Assembly (NCBI RefSeq): GCF_023656515.1
Contig: NZ_JAMOFV010000006.1
Coordinates: 2,481,957-2,545,956 of the forward strand
DNA length: 64,000 bases
Reading direction: 5' to 3'
From: Clostridium swellfunianum
Lineage (GTDB): Bacteria; Bacillota; Clostridia; Clostridiales; Clostridiaceae
The notes beneath the pieces were generated by a model that was given only the letters and a program-made list of their open reading frames with translations, was not told the origin of the DNA and did not search any database. This document shows, piece by piece, positions 43,939 through 52,873 of this stretch (position 1 is its first letter; the number at the start of each line of letters is the position of its first letter). A program made the position numbers and the translations under genes.

Positions 43939-44403
43939 ATGAACTCATTAGAATTTGAAATTGATATAATATCATCAAAAGAGCAACTTTGGTCAGCATG
44001 GACAAGCAGTGAGAATGTATCAAGATGGTTTTCTCCTTTAGCTAATGTTGAACCTATGCTTGGAGGTGCATTTGAACTATTTTTCGATCCATCAAATCTC
44101 AATCATATGACAACAAAAGGATGTACATTCTTAGAACTTACACCCTTTGAAAAATTAAGCTTCAATTGGAAAGGCCCTGATGACTTTTCGGAACTAATGA
44201 ACAGCGAACCTCTAACAGTTGTCAATGTTTTATTCTTTGAAGAAAATGCTAATGTTAAAGTTAAGGTTTCCCACTCTGGATGGGGTACAGGGGATGAATG
44301 GGATGCAGCTAAAAATTGGCATGAATTCGCATGGAACCAAGTTCTTAGCAGTTTAAAAAACTTTGTAGAATCAAACCAAGGCAATATTTGCTGTAGTAAA
44401 TAA
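43939..44403 (+). CDS. SRPBCC/AHSA1 domain protein
   Basis: A 154-residue START-like protein (LEFEIDIISSKEQLWSAWTS, VSRWFSPLANVEPMLGGAFE, ending KNWHEFAWNQVLSSLKNFVE). Such proteins bind hydrophobic ligands; substrate unknown. ATG 43939 lies behind TTGGAGG, so it is probably cotranscribed with the AraC gene. The long structured repeat begins at the base after its stop. Confidence 0.9.
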   Translation: MNSLEFEIDIISSKEQLWSAWTSSENVSRWFSPLANVEPMLGGAFELFFDPSNLNHMTTKGCTFLELTPFEKLSFNWKGPDDFSELMNSEPLTVVNVLFFEENANVKVKVSHSGWGTGDEWDAAKNWHEFAWNQVLSSLKNFVESNQGNICCSK

Positions 44404-44742
44404 TAAAGGGGCTGCCTCAAAATATGTTAGTACAAAAGCAGCTGAAATATATAAAATATACTGTATGAGCATTTAGCGAAGCCTAGAAGGACTTAGCGAA
44501 AGAAAAGCCACAAACCTTAGTGTTGTTCGTTTGTTTGAGGTACGAGGTTAAAAGCCTAAATGGCTTTTAACGGGCAACTTGCGAGTGGTAACGAGTACTC
44601 CTTAGTTGCCCCGTGGAAAACACTTGGTTTGTGGCTTTTCTGAGCTTAGAACTTCTTGCACAGCGGTCAAGCTCACTAAGCATATTTTATATATTTCAGC
44701 GGTAATTTTATTCTAAACTATATTTTGAGACAGCCCCTTTTA
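44404..44742. repeat. Long structured intergenic repeat (339 bp), family copy A
   Basis: Terminal arms TAAAGGGGCTGCCTCAAAAT and the mirror at 44720-44742 pair with one mismatch. Nested arms follow: GCTGAAATATATAAAATAT; then AGAAAAGCCACAAACC with GGTTTGTGGCTTTTCT. The core holds two hairpins: TTAAAAGCC / GGCTTTTAA (44548-44570) and GGGCAACT / AGTTGCCC (44572-44611). Blocks at 44473-44497 and 44643-44665 recur in the element at 58453. It fills the gap between converging genes and encodes no protein that I can see. Confidence 0.82.
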
Positions 44743-44769
44743 TGTTATTTAAGGATAGCTCTAGTTTTA

Positions 44770-45120
44770 TTATTTTCGCAAAATCTTATCCATCGCTTTT
44801 CCTTTTGCCAACTCATCGATTAGCTTATCCAAATAGCGAATTTCCTGCATTGTTGGTTCTTCAATGTCTTCCACTCTAACACCGCAGACCACACCTTTGA
44901 TTAAGGTTCTCAAAGGATTAAGGTTAGGAGCTTTAGCAAAGAAGGTCTCAAAATCTGTCTGCTTTTCAAGTTGAGCTTCTAACTCCTCTTGGCTATATCC
45001 TGTCAACCAACGTATGATTTCATCTACTTCTATTTTACTACGTCCTTTTTTCACGGCCTTCGTAACATAAAGGGGATAGACACTTGCTACACTAACTGTA
45101 TAAATATTATGTTTAGTCAT
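44770..45120 (-). CDS. DUF2200 protein
   Basis: A 116-residue protein matching DUF2200 throughout ([58 protein letters not shown]). Conserved in many bacteria, function unknown; cytoplasmic and helical. Single gene. Confidence 0.92.
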   Translation of the reverse strand: MTKHNIYTVSVASVYPLYVTKAVKKGRSKIEVDEIIRWLTGYSQEELEAQLEKQTDFETFFAKAPNLNPLRTLIKGVVCGVRVEDIEEPTMQEIRYLDKLIDELAKGKAMDKILRK

Positions 45121-45177
45121 AATACACCCTCGCTTATGTGATTTTCTTAATTATATCACAAAAATAGTCTGTTCAAC

Positions 45178-45213
45178 AAAAGGTGCTCCATACAGCAAAA
45201 TTTAGCACCTTTT
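45178..45213 (-). terminator. Terminator of the nitroreductase gene
   Basis: Perfect 10-bp stem AAAAGGTGCT / AGCACCTTTT. The same stem sequence recurs in the terminator at 46955-47023. Confidence 0.8.
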
Positions 45214-45250
45214 CCGATTAACATACCATTAAGCTTAAATTCATTTTTTC

Positions 45251-45997
45251 TTAGAATAAATTATATATAGCAATAGGTATTAACTCAGTTTTATCCTCTT
45301 CCTTGCAAAGAAATCTCTGAAAAGAAATATTATTATGCAACAGTGCTAGTTCTAAAAAACACAAAAATATCCCCATATCAATTGAATTGTAAAATGGTAC
45401 CTTGTCTTTAGGCATGATAGATTTAATATTTGTTTTCCTATAAATTTTTAATTTATTATCTTCACAAACAACTTTCCAGGGCTGCGTATTACATGCACTT
45501 GGAGCATATTTTGAGGCTTCAGCTACTGCTTCTAATCCTGATACGCCTTCCCAGGTTTCTTGAGTTTCTTTTCTCTTGCACTTTGTATAATCTCTTCTAA
45601 ATTCGCTAGGCTGTCCTTTACCCAAAGCCATCATAATCACAAATTTCATATTATCATATCCTGGCTCTTGCGTTTTACCCATTCCGTACCAGCATACTCC
45701 TATATCTTTGGAAGCCAAATATAAATCTAACTGCTCAAACATATAGCCAATGTTTAATAGAAATTTTTCTTTTTCTTCACTATAAATAAGTAAACAATAC
45801 TCACCCCGTTTACAGGTAGTTTCTTCTCTTCGCACAATACGATGTTTTACTTTTATATTGTCTACAAGTGATATTAAATTTTTAACTTTTTTATCAATAT
45901 CACATATTTCATCATCAGAAAGCTTAAGGGTGCCGTTAAATCTTCTGAACGATTTTCTTTTAAAAATCATTTTATATAACTCTTTATCTATCACCAT
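45251..45997 (-). CDS. Nitroreductase family protein (TM1586-like)
   Basis: A 248-residue flavin-dependent oxidoreductase formed of two nitroreductase-like halves: KMIFKRKSFRRFNGTLKLSD at the N-terminus (FMN-binding Arg pair) and ASKYAPSACNTQPWKVVCED in the second half. It probably uses FMN to reduce an unknown substrate. ATG 45997 is preceded by AGGAGA. Single gene with own terminator. Confidence 0.88.
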   Translation of the reverse strand: MVIDKELYKMIFKRKSFRRFNGTLKLSDDEICDIDKKVKNLISLVDNIKVKHRIVRREETTCKRGEYCLLIYSEEKEKFLLNIGYMFEQLDLYLASKDIGVCWYGMGKTQEPGYDNMKFVIMMALGKGQPSEFRRDYTKCKRKETQETWEGVSGLEAVAEASKYAPSACNTQPWKVVCEDNKLKIYRKTNIKSIMPKDKVPFYNSIDMGIFLCFLELALLHNNISFQRFLCKEEDKTELIPIAIYNLF

Positions 45998-46226
45998 TAA
46001 TTATTCTCCTATTTTTTAGTACACCGGTGCCTGAAACAATCATACAATGCTTTAAAATGAAAAACAATCTACCTATTAAAGCTTTCCAATTCATATGTAG
46101 TTATATGTTATTAAAATTTATTTAAATTTCTATAACACTTTACTTTATTCTATAAGCATTCTTCCACTGATAAATTGACCTAAACTACTTCAACTATATA
46201 TGATATAATCTACTAGGGTGATTTAA

Positions 46227-46901
46227 ATGCAAATACTAAAAAATGATTGGCAAAACTTATTAGAGGATGAGTTTAGAAAGGATTACTACTTAAAATTAAG
46301 GGGATTCTTGATAAATGAATATAAAACTAAGACTATTCATCCAGATATGTATGATATATTTAATGCCCTGCACTATACAGCTTATAGGGATGTAAAAGTA
46401 GTTATATTAGGCCAAGACCCATATCATGGTCCTAACCAAGCCCATGGTCTAAGTTTTTCTGTGAAACCCGGAGTGCCTGCTCCACCTTCTCTTGTGAATA
46501 TTTATAAAGAGCTTCGTGATGATTTAGGATGCTATATACCTAACAATGGATATTTAAAAAAATGGACTGATCAAGGAGTTCTGCTGCTTAATACCGTATT
46601 AACAGTTAGAGCAGGTGATGCAAACTCTCACCAAAACATGGGTTGGGAGCACTTTACCGATAAAATAATTAGTTTTTTAAACGATAGAGAAGACCCTATT
46701 ATTTTTATACTATGGGGAAAAAATGCTCAATCAAAACTAAGTATAATAAATAATCAAAGACACTATATAATAAAGTCTGTCCACCCAAGTCCTCTATCTT
46801 CCATGCGAGGATTCTTTGGAAGCAAACCTTTTTCTAAGACTAACAACTTCCTTGTTTCCATAGGTAAAGAGCCTATAGACTGGCAGATTGAAAATATATG
46901 A
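46227..46901 (+). CDS. ung: Uracil-DNA glycosylase
   Basis: A 224-residue family 1 UDG removing uracil from DNA. The water-activating loop [20 protein letters not shown], the uracil-specificity Asn in [12 protein letters not shown] and the Leu-intercalation motif [18 protein letters not shown] are all intact. Normal length. Monocistronic. Confidence 0.97.
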   Translation: MQILKNDWQNLLEDEFRKDYYLKLRGFLINEYKTKTIHPDMYDIFNALHYTAYRDVKVVILGQDPYHGPNQAHGLSFSVKPGVPAPPSLVNIYKELRDDLGCYIPNNGYLKKWTDQGVLLLNTVLTVRAGDANSHQNMGWEHFTDKIISFLNDREDPIIFILWGKNAQSKLSIINNQRHYIIKSVHPSPLSSMRGFFGSKPFSKTNNFLVSIGKEPIDWQIENI

Positions 46902-46954
46902 TGCACATTATAAGACTAAATCTTCTGATCGTGATATAGTAGTTAAAAGCAAGG

Positions 46955-47023
46955 AAAAAGGTGCTGCATCTGATATGCTCCCTGTCAAGTAGACAGGGAG
47001 CATATCAAGATTAGCACCTTTTT
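46955..47023. terminator. Strong bidirectional terminator, two-step hairpin
   Basis: Outer stem AAAAAGGTGCT / AGCACCTTTTT and inner perfect 16-bp stem TGATATGCTCCCTGTC with a 5-base loop, between converging genes. Confidence 0.9.
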
Positions 47024-47076
47024 CTAGAAAACTTACTTAATTAAATGATGAACTCTGAATTATCTATTTTACGAAT

Positions 47077-47934
47077 CTATTTCTTCTTAACAGGAATCCA
47101 AATTTCGCTGTAGTAGTTTTCATCTTGATTACCTTGAGGATAATCAGCTATATTGGTGTACATTTCAATATTGTAGCCTGCTGCTATATCATAATCCTTG
47201 CAATTAGGCAGCCATTCTGAGAAGATTTTTTTATTTACATCTTGCAGAGATTTCGGCATTGCGCCCTTGCAAGCAAAAACAGCCCACGTGTGTTTAGGAA
47301 TATTCTTTGTAACAAACCCACTAGGTATTTCTATAGATGGATTGTAATTGTCTGCAATCAAATATTCAAACTCATCTGAACCCATGCTCTCATCTATGCA
47401 TACTCCATACATTCCGCATACAAGTTTCCCATTTCCTGTTTGATAATGGTCTGTCCAAAACTGTGGAATTTCTGCAGTTGCACTATCATATTTAAACACC
47501 TTTGATACACCCATGACAGTAAACGAATCTTTTTCAACAATTTTGTAATCCATAATATAACCACCTTCCAGTGAAAATTTGATTTTCAACGGAGCAAAGG
47601 ACTTAATCATTGCTCCATCTTTGCGAACAGCAGTAGGTGTGACGCCATGGAATCGAGTAAAAGCTTTTGTGAAACTATCCGGTGAGTCGTAGCCATACTT
47701 CAGTGCAATATCAATAATTTTTTCATTAGTGGAAACAAGCTCACTGCCGGCAATAGTAAGCCTGCGTTGTCTGATGTACTCTCCAACCGTAAAGCCACAA
47801 AGCATTCCAAAGCCTTTCTGGAAATAGAACGGCGACATAAATGCTTTTTGGGCAATACTTTCTGTTGAGATTTCTTCAGCGATATTCTCCTCAATATAGT
47901 TGATAGCTTCACCAATTCTTTCAATCCATCCCAT
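47077..47934 (-). CDS. AraC family regulator with GyrI-like effector domain
   Basis: A 285-residue protein: AraC DNA-binding domain first (residues 1-100; EEISTESIAQKAFMSPFYFQ, DIALKYGYDSPDSFTKAFTR), then a GyrI-like/AraC_E_bind domain (residues 130-285; VEKDSFTVMGVSKVFKYDSA) that binds hydrophobic drugs in relatives such as Rob and BmrR. ATG 47934 is preferred: GGGGG is seven bases upstream, whereas ATG 47940 would sit one base from it. No target operon is adjacent. Confidence 0.92.
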   Translation of the reverse strand: MGWIERIGEAINYIEENIAEEISTESIAQKAFMSPFYFQKGFGMLCGFTVGEYIRQRRLTIAGSELVSTNEKIIDIALKYGYDSPDSFTKAFTRFHGVTPTAVRKDGAMIKSFAPLKIKFSLEGGYIMDYKIVEKDSFTVMGVSKVFKYDSATAEIPQFWTDHYQTGNGKLVCGMYGVCIDESMGSDEFEYLIADNYNPSIEIPSGFVTKNIPKHTWAVFACKGAMPKSLQDVNKKIFSEWLPNCKDYDIAAGYNIEMYTNIADYPQGNQDENYYSEIWIPVKKK

Positions 47935-48062
47935 AATCATTCCCCCTGTCTGTACATATATCTTATCGCTTTTAAAGCCTTTGTTCCCGACTTTTTGTGT
48001 TATGTTTTGTCTTGCCTGAAAGGTTTATATGCTGCTTTTACATCTTAATATACCATTCATCA

Positions 48063-49184
48063 TCATACCACTTGCTTAACTGGCAGTCTAACCTCAAATA
48101 TAGTCCTGTCATTGTTACTATAAGCTGATATAGTTCCCTGATGAAGCTCTATAATATTTTTTGTAATGGATAGACCTAAGCCGGATCCCCCTATATTGCT
48201 GTTTCTCGATTTTTCTACCCTATAGAATCTATCAAATATGTGAGGCAAATCTATTGCTGGTATTGATTGTCCATAATTTATAACTTGAACCACTGCCATA
48301 TTCTCTTCAATTTTTGATGTTACGTCAACATAAAGACCATCTCGTCCATACTTAATCGCATTAGACAACAAATTCTCAAAGGCCCTCACTAACTTCCCTG
48401 CATCTGCGTTGACTATTAGCTTATCTTCTGAAAAATTAACTCTTGATTGCATGTCTGCAGCTCTAAATTGATATTCAAAATATGCAACTACCTGCCCTAA
48501 TAAATCTACTAAATTGATATCTACTTTATCTAGATTAATAGTGTTGTTCTGCATTTTAGTAAGCTCAAATAAATCGTTGATAAGCAAATTCAAGCCTTTA
48601 GCTTTTTCAAAGGCTATATTAGCATAATATCTTAGTTCTACTTCATCTTTATACTTGTCACTATCAATTATCTCCAAATAGCCTATTATAGAAGTTAAAG
48701 GAGTCCTTAAGTCATGAGAAACATTAGTTATTAAATCACTCTTAGTTTGCTGCGCTTTTCTTTCTTCTATTGTTATCTCCTTAAGCTGCTTTGAGATATT
48801 ATTTATGTTTTCCACTAAATTTTTAATATCACCCTTTGACTTAACTTCAATTAGTCTATCCAAGTCACCATTAGCCATTATGTCAGCTTCATCAATAATA
48901 GCTGCAAAACTTTTAGCTTTTCTATAGGTTATTAGTAAATATAACCCCGCGAATAGTATTATTGCAATATATATATGTATCTTACCTTCAGACAGCTTAT
49001 AAATAACTCTCCAAAACTTAAAAATGTAATTAACGATTTGAATTTTAGTATTTATATATAAAAAAACTAATATCCTATTGATTGTAACCAAAATTACATA
49101 TGTTAATAACGCTGCCGCTGCTACCTCCGCTAATAATGACAGCCAGTATTTATAGAACCTTTTATTTTTCAATTTTATACCCAA
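48063..49184 (-). CDS. Sensor histidine kinase (VanS-like)
   Basis: About 373 residues: two membrane helices (residues ~18-40 and ~72-88), a HAMP-like linker, dimerisation helix with VSHDLRTPLTSIIGYLE, and ATP domain (FENLLSNAIKYGRDG, GGSGLGLSITKNIIELHQG). The start is TTG 49184 or TTG 49172; both follow GGGGAG and overlap the regulator gene. Organisation matches VanS of vancomycin-resistance systems, but ligase genes are absent. Confidence 0.93.
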   Translation of the reverse strand: MGIKLKNKRFYKYWLSLLAEVAAAALLTYVILVTINRILVFLYINTKIQIVNYIFKFWRVIYKLSEGKIHIYIAIILFAGLYLLITYRKAKSFAAIIDEADIMANGDLDRLIEVKSKGDIKNLVENINNISKQLKEITIEERKAQQTKSDLITNVSHDLRTPLTSIIGYLEIIDSDKYKDEVELRYYANIAFEKAKGLNLLINDLFELTKMQNNTINLDKVDINLVDLLGQVVAYFEYQFRAADMQSRVNFSEDKLIVNADAGKLVRAFENLLSNAIKYGRDGLYVDVTSKIEENMAVVQVINYGQSIPAIDLPHIFDRFYRVEKSRNSNIGGSGLGLSITKNIIELHQGTISAYSNNDRTIFEVRLPVKQVV

Positions 49185-49854
49185 CTCCCCATATAGTATG
49201 AATTATCTTACTTCCATTCATATTGTGTTCTATCTTATCTCTGAGCCTGCTCATATGAACCATAACAGTGTTATTAGACTGATAATATCTTTCTCTCCAT
49301 ACTTTTATAAAAATTTCTTCTGCACTAAAAACTCTTCCCCTATTTGTAGCTAATAGATATAAAATCTCAAACTCTCTAGCTGTTAAATCTATTTCTTTAT
49401 CATCAATTGCTACCTGGTGTTTGCTCTTATCTATAACCATTGACTCAATTCTTATCAAGTCCTCTGAAATTTGCATTTTAGTGTTTAAAAAATATGCCCT
49501 TCTAAGCAATGCCTTTACTCTAACTATCAGTTCCAATTGATTAAAGGGCTTGCATACATAGTCATCTGCACCAGTCATAATACCTTGAATTTTATCCATA
49601 TCCTCCGCTTTTGCACTTAGCATAAGTATAGGTATGTTGTACTTTTCCCTTACTCTTCTGCATACCTCCAGCCCATCAATACCTGGCATCATAATATCTA
49701 GAACTATTAAGTGTATTTCTTCTCTATCTAATATAACTAAAGCTTCTTCTCCACAGCTTGCCTTAAAAACATTGTATCCTTCATTTCTAAGATTTATTTC
49801 TAACAAGTTTCTTATCTCTTTTTCATCATCTACTACAAGAATATTGCTGTTCAT
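49162..49854 (-). CDS. OmpR-family response regulator (VanR-like)
   Basis: A 230-residue regulator: acidic pocket VDDE, phospho-Asp in LIVLDIMMPGIDGL, Lys in DYVCKPFN, then a winged helix ending TIWGVGYKIEK. ATG 49854 follows TTGGAGGAA. It lies 20 bases after the carboxypeptidase gene and overlaps the kinase gene. Confidence 0.95.
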   Translation of the reverse strand: MNSNILVVDDEKEIRNLLEINLRNEGYNVFKASCGEEALVILDREEIHLIVLDIMMPGIDGLEVCRRVREKYNIPILMLSAKAEDMDKIQGIMTGADDYVCKPFNQLELIVRVKALLRRAYFLNTKMQISEDLIRIESMVIDKSKHQVAIDDKEIDLTAREFEILYLLATNRGRVFSAEEIFIKVWRERYYQSNNTVMVHMSRLRDKIEHNMNGSKIIHTIWGVGYKIEK

Positions 49855-49874
49855 TTATTCCTCCAATTGTATAA

Positions 49875-50615
49875 TTATTTATCCAAGTATTCCTCTAACG
49901 TAATTTCGTTGTCATAAATATACTTGGCAGCTTCATCTCCAACATATCTAATATGCCAAGGTTCATATTCGATTCCTGTTACACTTTTCTTTCCATAAGG
50001 ATATCTTATAATAAAACCAAATCTATGGCAATTTTCAGCTAGCCACTCTGCTTCTTTTGTTCCCTTTGCAAAGTATCCGCTTTTGTTCGTAATGTCCATG
50101 CATAATCCGGTTTGATGCTCACTAAATCCCGGCTTAGCCACATAGGCATCTGCAAGCTTCTTTCCTTCTGCTTTGACCCTATTGTTATAGGTCTCCTTTT
50201 GTGATTTATACGACCTATAGCCGGAATTTCCAAGCAATACTACCCCTTCCTTTTTGGCTGCATTAACTAGCTTTTCCAAAGGACTTACAATAACTCCTGC
50301 TACATGTTTTTCTTCCTGGTCCACTCCAGCAGCAAATGGTATATTGGGTATAGTTAATTTTTCTGGTTTATAAACTTCACTTAAACCATGTTCGCTGTTT
50401 ACTAATACCAATTTTGCCCTCTTATTAATACTATTTGTATTCATACTGTCTAAATTAACGTTATTTTGATTTACTGGCCTATCTTTTTCATTTAAATCAA
50501 TTTCGTTACCGTTATTATTTTTATCTTTTAATTCTGTAACAGTACACCCAATTATATACAATGTTCCATAAGCTATCATAATAAAAATTAAAATCTTTTT
50601 AAACCAATTTTTCAT
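49875..50615 (-). CDS. D-alanyl-D-alanine carboxypeptidase, M15B (VanY-like) lipoprotein
   Basis: A 246-residue extracytoplasmic zinc peptidase. The signal peptide ends YIIGC (probable lipobox), then a 65-residue linker. The catalytic domain has NSGYRSYKSQKETYNNR, PGFSEHQTGLCMDITN (His/Asp zinc ligands) and YEPWHIRYVGDEAAKY. It trims the terminal D-Ala of peptidoglycan stem peptides. It is the first gene of an operon with the VanRS-like pair, so cell-wall damage probably induces it. Confidence 0.94.
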   Translation of the reverse strand: MKNWFKKILIFIMIAYGTLYIIGCTVTELKDKNNNGNEIDLNEKDRPVNQNNVNLDSMNTNSINKRAKLVLVNSEHGLSEVYKPEKLTIPNIPFAAGVDQEEKHVAGVIVSPLEKLVNAAKKEGVVLLGNSGYRSYKSQKETYNNRVKAEGKKLADAYVAKPGFSEHQTGLCMDITNKSGYFAKGTKEAEWLAENCHRFGFIIRYPYGKKSVTGIEYEPWHIRYVGDEAAKYIYDNEITLEEYLDK

Positions 50616-50800
50616 ATTCTAAACTCCTCTTCTATCAACATAGTCTCATTGTAGAAGATTGACTTTACAATACTTATAAGAATTCCTTACAAAATCTTAA
50701 GTTTTTAAAATCCAAGGAACATTTATTTAAAAACAATATTTAATGTTACAGATTTGGATTTTATAATGCAGCTCATTATTTAATTTATACATATATACTC

Positions 50801-50849
50801 ATAAAACTAGGAGACAGATAAGTAGTTTCTTTACTTATCTGCCTCCTAG
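50801..50849 (-). terminator. Terminator of the radical-SAM/KYGPP operon
   Basis: CTAGGAGACAGATAAGTA pairs with TACTTATCTGCCTCCTAG (one mismatch), 6-base loop, TTTTATG tail on the minus strand. Confidence 0.9.
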
Positions 50850-50890
50850 CCTTTCGAAATGTATTATCTATGAGCTTCATATCTAAAACT

Positions 50891-51958
50891 TTAAGCATTA
50901 AGCATATTATAGTGACATACTTTTGTCTTTCCTTCTTTAAAATCCCAAAGATGAAGGCTTGAACCATTACAATTGCTCCACTGCTTGCAAGATTCGCAGC
51001 CTTTAGTTCTCATCCATTTTCTATCTCTCATATTCTTATACCTTGTTTCCCAGGCTTCAGAAAAGCTTATCTCATCTACGTGTCCTTGAATCCACTCTCT
51101 AGGCAACGATGGACATGCACTGTAGGAACCATCAGCTAAAAGGCTTCCTATATTAATTCCTGCTCCACAAAAGAAGAAATCATCTCTAACTTCTCTCTCC
51201 CAATTGCAGCCCAAGTAGCCTTCTTCAGAGTAGCTGATATGCATGCCAGGATTACTGTTTCTTTTATCTTTTATAAAGTTAAAAAGCCTAATTACCAAAT
51301 CTTTATTCAGCAGCAGCTCCGAATTAACTTCGGCTCGTCCCTTAGGGAAAATAGTAAATAGTCTCCAGCCCTGTACTCCTATATCTTTAAGAAGCTTATA
51401 CATATCTTCAAGCTGATTTATATTATCAGAATTTACGCAGGTAATAGCCTCAACTATATCAAACTTTCCAGACTTTAAAAATAATCTTAATGCATTAACC
51501 GCTCTATCATAGGAAAGCTCGCTGTTTCTCAAATGATTATGTGCTTCCCTAAGACCGTCCAAGCTTACAGACACTGTCTTCATTCCTGACTCGGCACATT
51601 TTTCAACAGCAGCTTCGTCTACAAGCATTCCATTAGTGACCATACCCCATGGAAATCCCATGCTGCTCACCTCAGAAAGAATCTCAAACAAATCCTTTCT
51701 AACAAGAGGCTCTCCACCTGTAACAGCTACCATTATATCCTTAGGCTCATAGTTTTCAGCTATATTTTTAAAAACCTGAAGCACTTTTTCCTTAGGCAAT
51801 TCTTCTATAAACTTGTCCTTGTCACAGTCAGAACCACAATGCCTGCATTTAAGATTGCAACTTAAAGTTGTCTCCCAAAAGAAATACGTTAAGTCATGAA
51901 CCTTTGTTGTAAACTTCATTCCCTGGCTCCATGCCCAATTTTGAAACTGCTTCTTCAT
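50891..51958 (-). CDS. Radical SAM/SPASM peptide-modifying enzyme (candidate RiPP maturase)
   Basis: A 355-residue enzyme. The radical-SAM cluster motif is TTLSCNLKCRHCGSDC (CxxxCxxC), the glycine-rich SAM loop AVTGGEPLVRKDLF. The C-terminal SPASM domain binds extra Fe-S clusters: Cys residues lie in FFCGAGINI, YSACPSL, KGCESCKQWSNCNG and TKVCHY. SPASM enzymes mostly modify ribosomal peptides by thioether, ether or C-C crosslinks. ATG 51958 lies one base past the stop of the short peptide gene upstream, so the peptide and enzyme are translationally coupled. The modified residue is unknown. Confidence 0.92.
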   Translation of the reverse strand: MKKQFQNWAWSQGMKFTTKVHDLTYFFWETTLSCNLKCRHCGSDCDKDKFIEELPKEKVLQVFKNIAENYEPKDIMVAVTGGEPLVRKDLFEILSEVSSMGFPWGMVTNGMLVDEAAVEKCAESGMKTVSVSLDGLREAHNHLRNSELSYDRAVNALRLFLKSGKFDIVEAITCVNSDNINQLEDMYKLLKDIGVQGWRLFTIFPKGRAEVNSELLLNKDLVIRLFNFIKDKRNSNPGMHISYSEEGYLGCNWEREVRDDFFFCGAGINIGSLLADGSYSACPSLPREWIQGHVDEISFSEAWETRYKNMRDRKWMRTKGCESCKQWSNCNGSSLHLWDFKEGKTKVCHYNMLNA

Positions 51959-51959
51959 G

Positions 51960-52133
51960 TTAATTCACATTTCCTTTATCGTTATTTTGATTTGTGACTG
52001 GTGGAGGCCCATACTTAGGCGTTGGCGGTGGTCCATATTTTCCGCCAATGCAGCCCACAAAGGTACCTGCCGCAAGAAGCATTGCTAGAAACCAAGCTAA
52101 AAATCTATACACTTGTTTAACCTGTTTAGCCAT
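51960..52133 (-). CDS. Short lipoprotein-like peptide with two KYGPP motifs (candidate precursor 2)
   Basis: A 57-residue peptide. N-terminus KQVKQVYRFLAWFLAMLL is basic then hydrophobic, ending FVGC, a possible lipobox. The tail reads GKYGPPPTPKYGPPPV, then an Asn-rich end. ATG 52133 follows GGAG. It is paralogous to the gene at 52157 (shared YRFLAWF, M, AAG, GC) and precedes the radical-SAM gene by one base. Likely substrate of that enzyme or an accessory lipopeptide. Too short for most annotation; coding is supported by paralogy and coupling. Confidence 0.88.
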   Translation of the reverse strand: MAKQVKQVYRFLAWFLAMLLAAGTFVGCIGGKYGPPPTPKYGPPPVTNQNNDKGNVN

Positions 52134-52156
52134 ATTTTTTATCTCCTCACTATAAA

Positions 52157-52321
52157 CTAATTTATCTTTTTCTCGTAGCTAGTAGGTGGACCGTACTTGC
52201 TGACTGGCGGACCGTATTTATTCTCTCTTTCACCTCGGCACCCCGCCAAGCTTCCCGCTGCAATAATCATTGAGAAAAACCAAGCTAGAAACCTGTAAAA
52301 CTTTTTAACCCGCTTTTTCAT
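52157..52321 (-). CDS. Short lipoprotein-like peptide with two KYGPP motifs (candidate precursor 1)
   Basis: A 54-residue peptide, KKRVKKFYRFLAWFFSMIIA, ending in a good lipobox (GSLAGC), then RGERENKYGPPVSKYGPPTS and a charged tail. ATG 52321 follows GGGGGATTAG. The signal-like half and the KYGPP pairs are conserved in the next gene while linker and tail vary, the pattern of a leader/core peptide family. First gene of the operon with the radical-SAM enzyme. Confidence 0.88.
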   Translation of the reverse strand: MKKRVKKFYRFLAWFFSMIIAAGSLAGCRGERENKYGPPVSKYGPPTSYEKKIN

Positions 52322-52417
52322 ATCTAATCCCCCAAAGTAATCTATAGTATAATTGTACTACTACTGTATAAATGTGTAAATTTATTAAAGTATTTTAACT
52401 ATAAACTTATTTAATAA

Positions 52418-52454
52418 AAAAATATGGTGCAAAACTTAATGTAGTTTTGCACCT
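52418..52454 (-). terminator. Terminator after the 82-residue protein gene
   Basis: Perfect 11-bp stem GGTGCAAAACT / AGTTTTGCACC, followed by ATATTTTTTT on the minus strand. It separates that gene from the KYGPP operon. Confidence 0.85.
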
Positions 52455-52538
52455 ATAAACATAATAAAAATTAATATATTTTATACATTCTCGCGGTGAT
52501 TAAAGACTAATCCGGCACAACAGGCTAAGTTATATTTC

Positions 52539-52787
52539 TCAAACCTGTGTTCCATGCTCCTTTATTAGGGATATGAGCTTATCCGCATCTATTGAATACT
52601 TTCTGCTATCTTTTTTGTTATATTCCTCGCTGTCCATTTGCTTTTGTTGATTGTATTCTAAAAGCACTACTGAATTTTTATCCCCAGCAGACAGCTGTGC
52701 AGCCGAGGATTCTATTATGTTTTCTTCCTCATGTGAGTGATAGTTTAAAGTCAAAAGCCCTTGTACTCCACTTTGATTATCCTGCAT
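52539..52787 (-). CDS. Hypothetical small protein
   Basis: An 82-residue acidic, Gln/Ser/Glu-rich protein (MQDNQSGVQGLLTLNYHSHE, ending DADKLISLIKEHGTQV), no membrane segment and no family I know. ATG 52787 is chosen: AAAGGTGGG lies 7 bases upstream. It lies just upstream of the KYGPP operon but is separated from it by a terminator, so a link is unproven. Confidence 0.65.
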   Translation of the reverse strand: MQDNQSGVQGLLTLNYHSHEEENIIESSAAQLSAGDKNSVVLLEYNQQKQMDSEEYNKKDSRKYSIDADKLISLIKEHGTQV

Positions 52788-52873
52788 GTAAAATCCCACC
52801 TTTTTCTAAGTAAGTATACATGCTTAGTATTCCAACTTTAATATTAAATATAATGAAGTTAAAATGATATCCG

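Noticed and set aside
44404-44742. Complete insertion sequence
   Set aside because: No transposase ORF inside; only inverted ends and hairpins, so called a structured repeat.
48063-50615. Complete vancomycin-resistance (van) operon
   Set aside because: VanH, VanA-type ligase and VanX are absent; only VanY-, VanR- and VanS-like genes are present.
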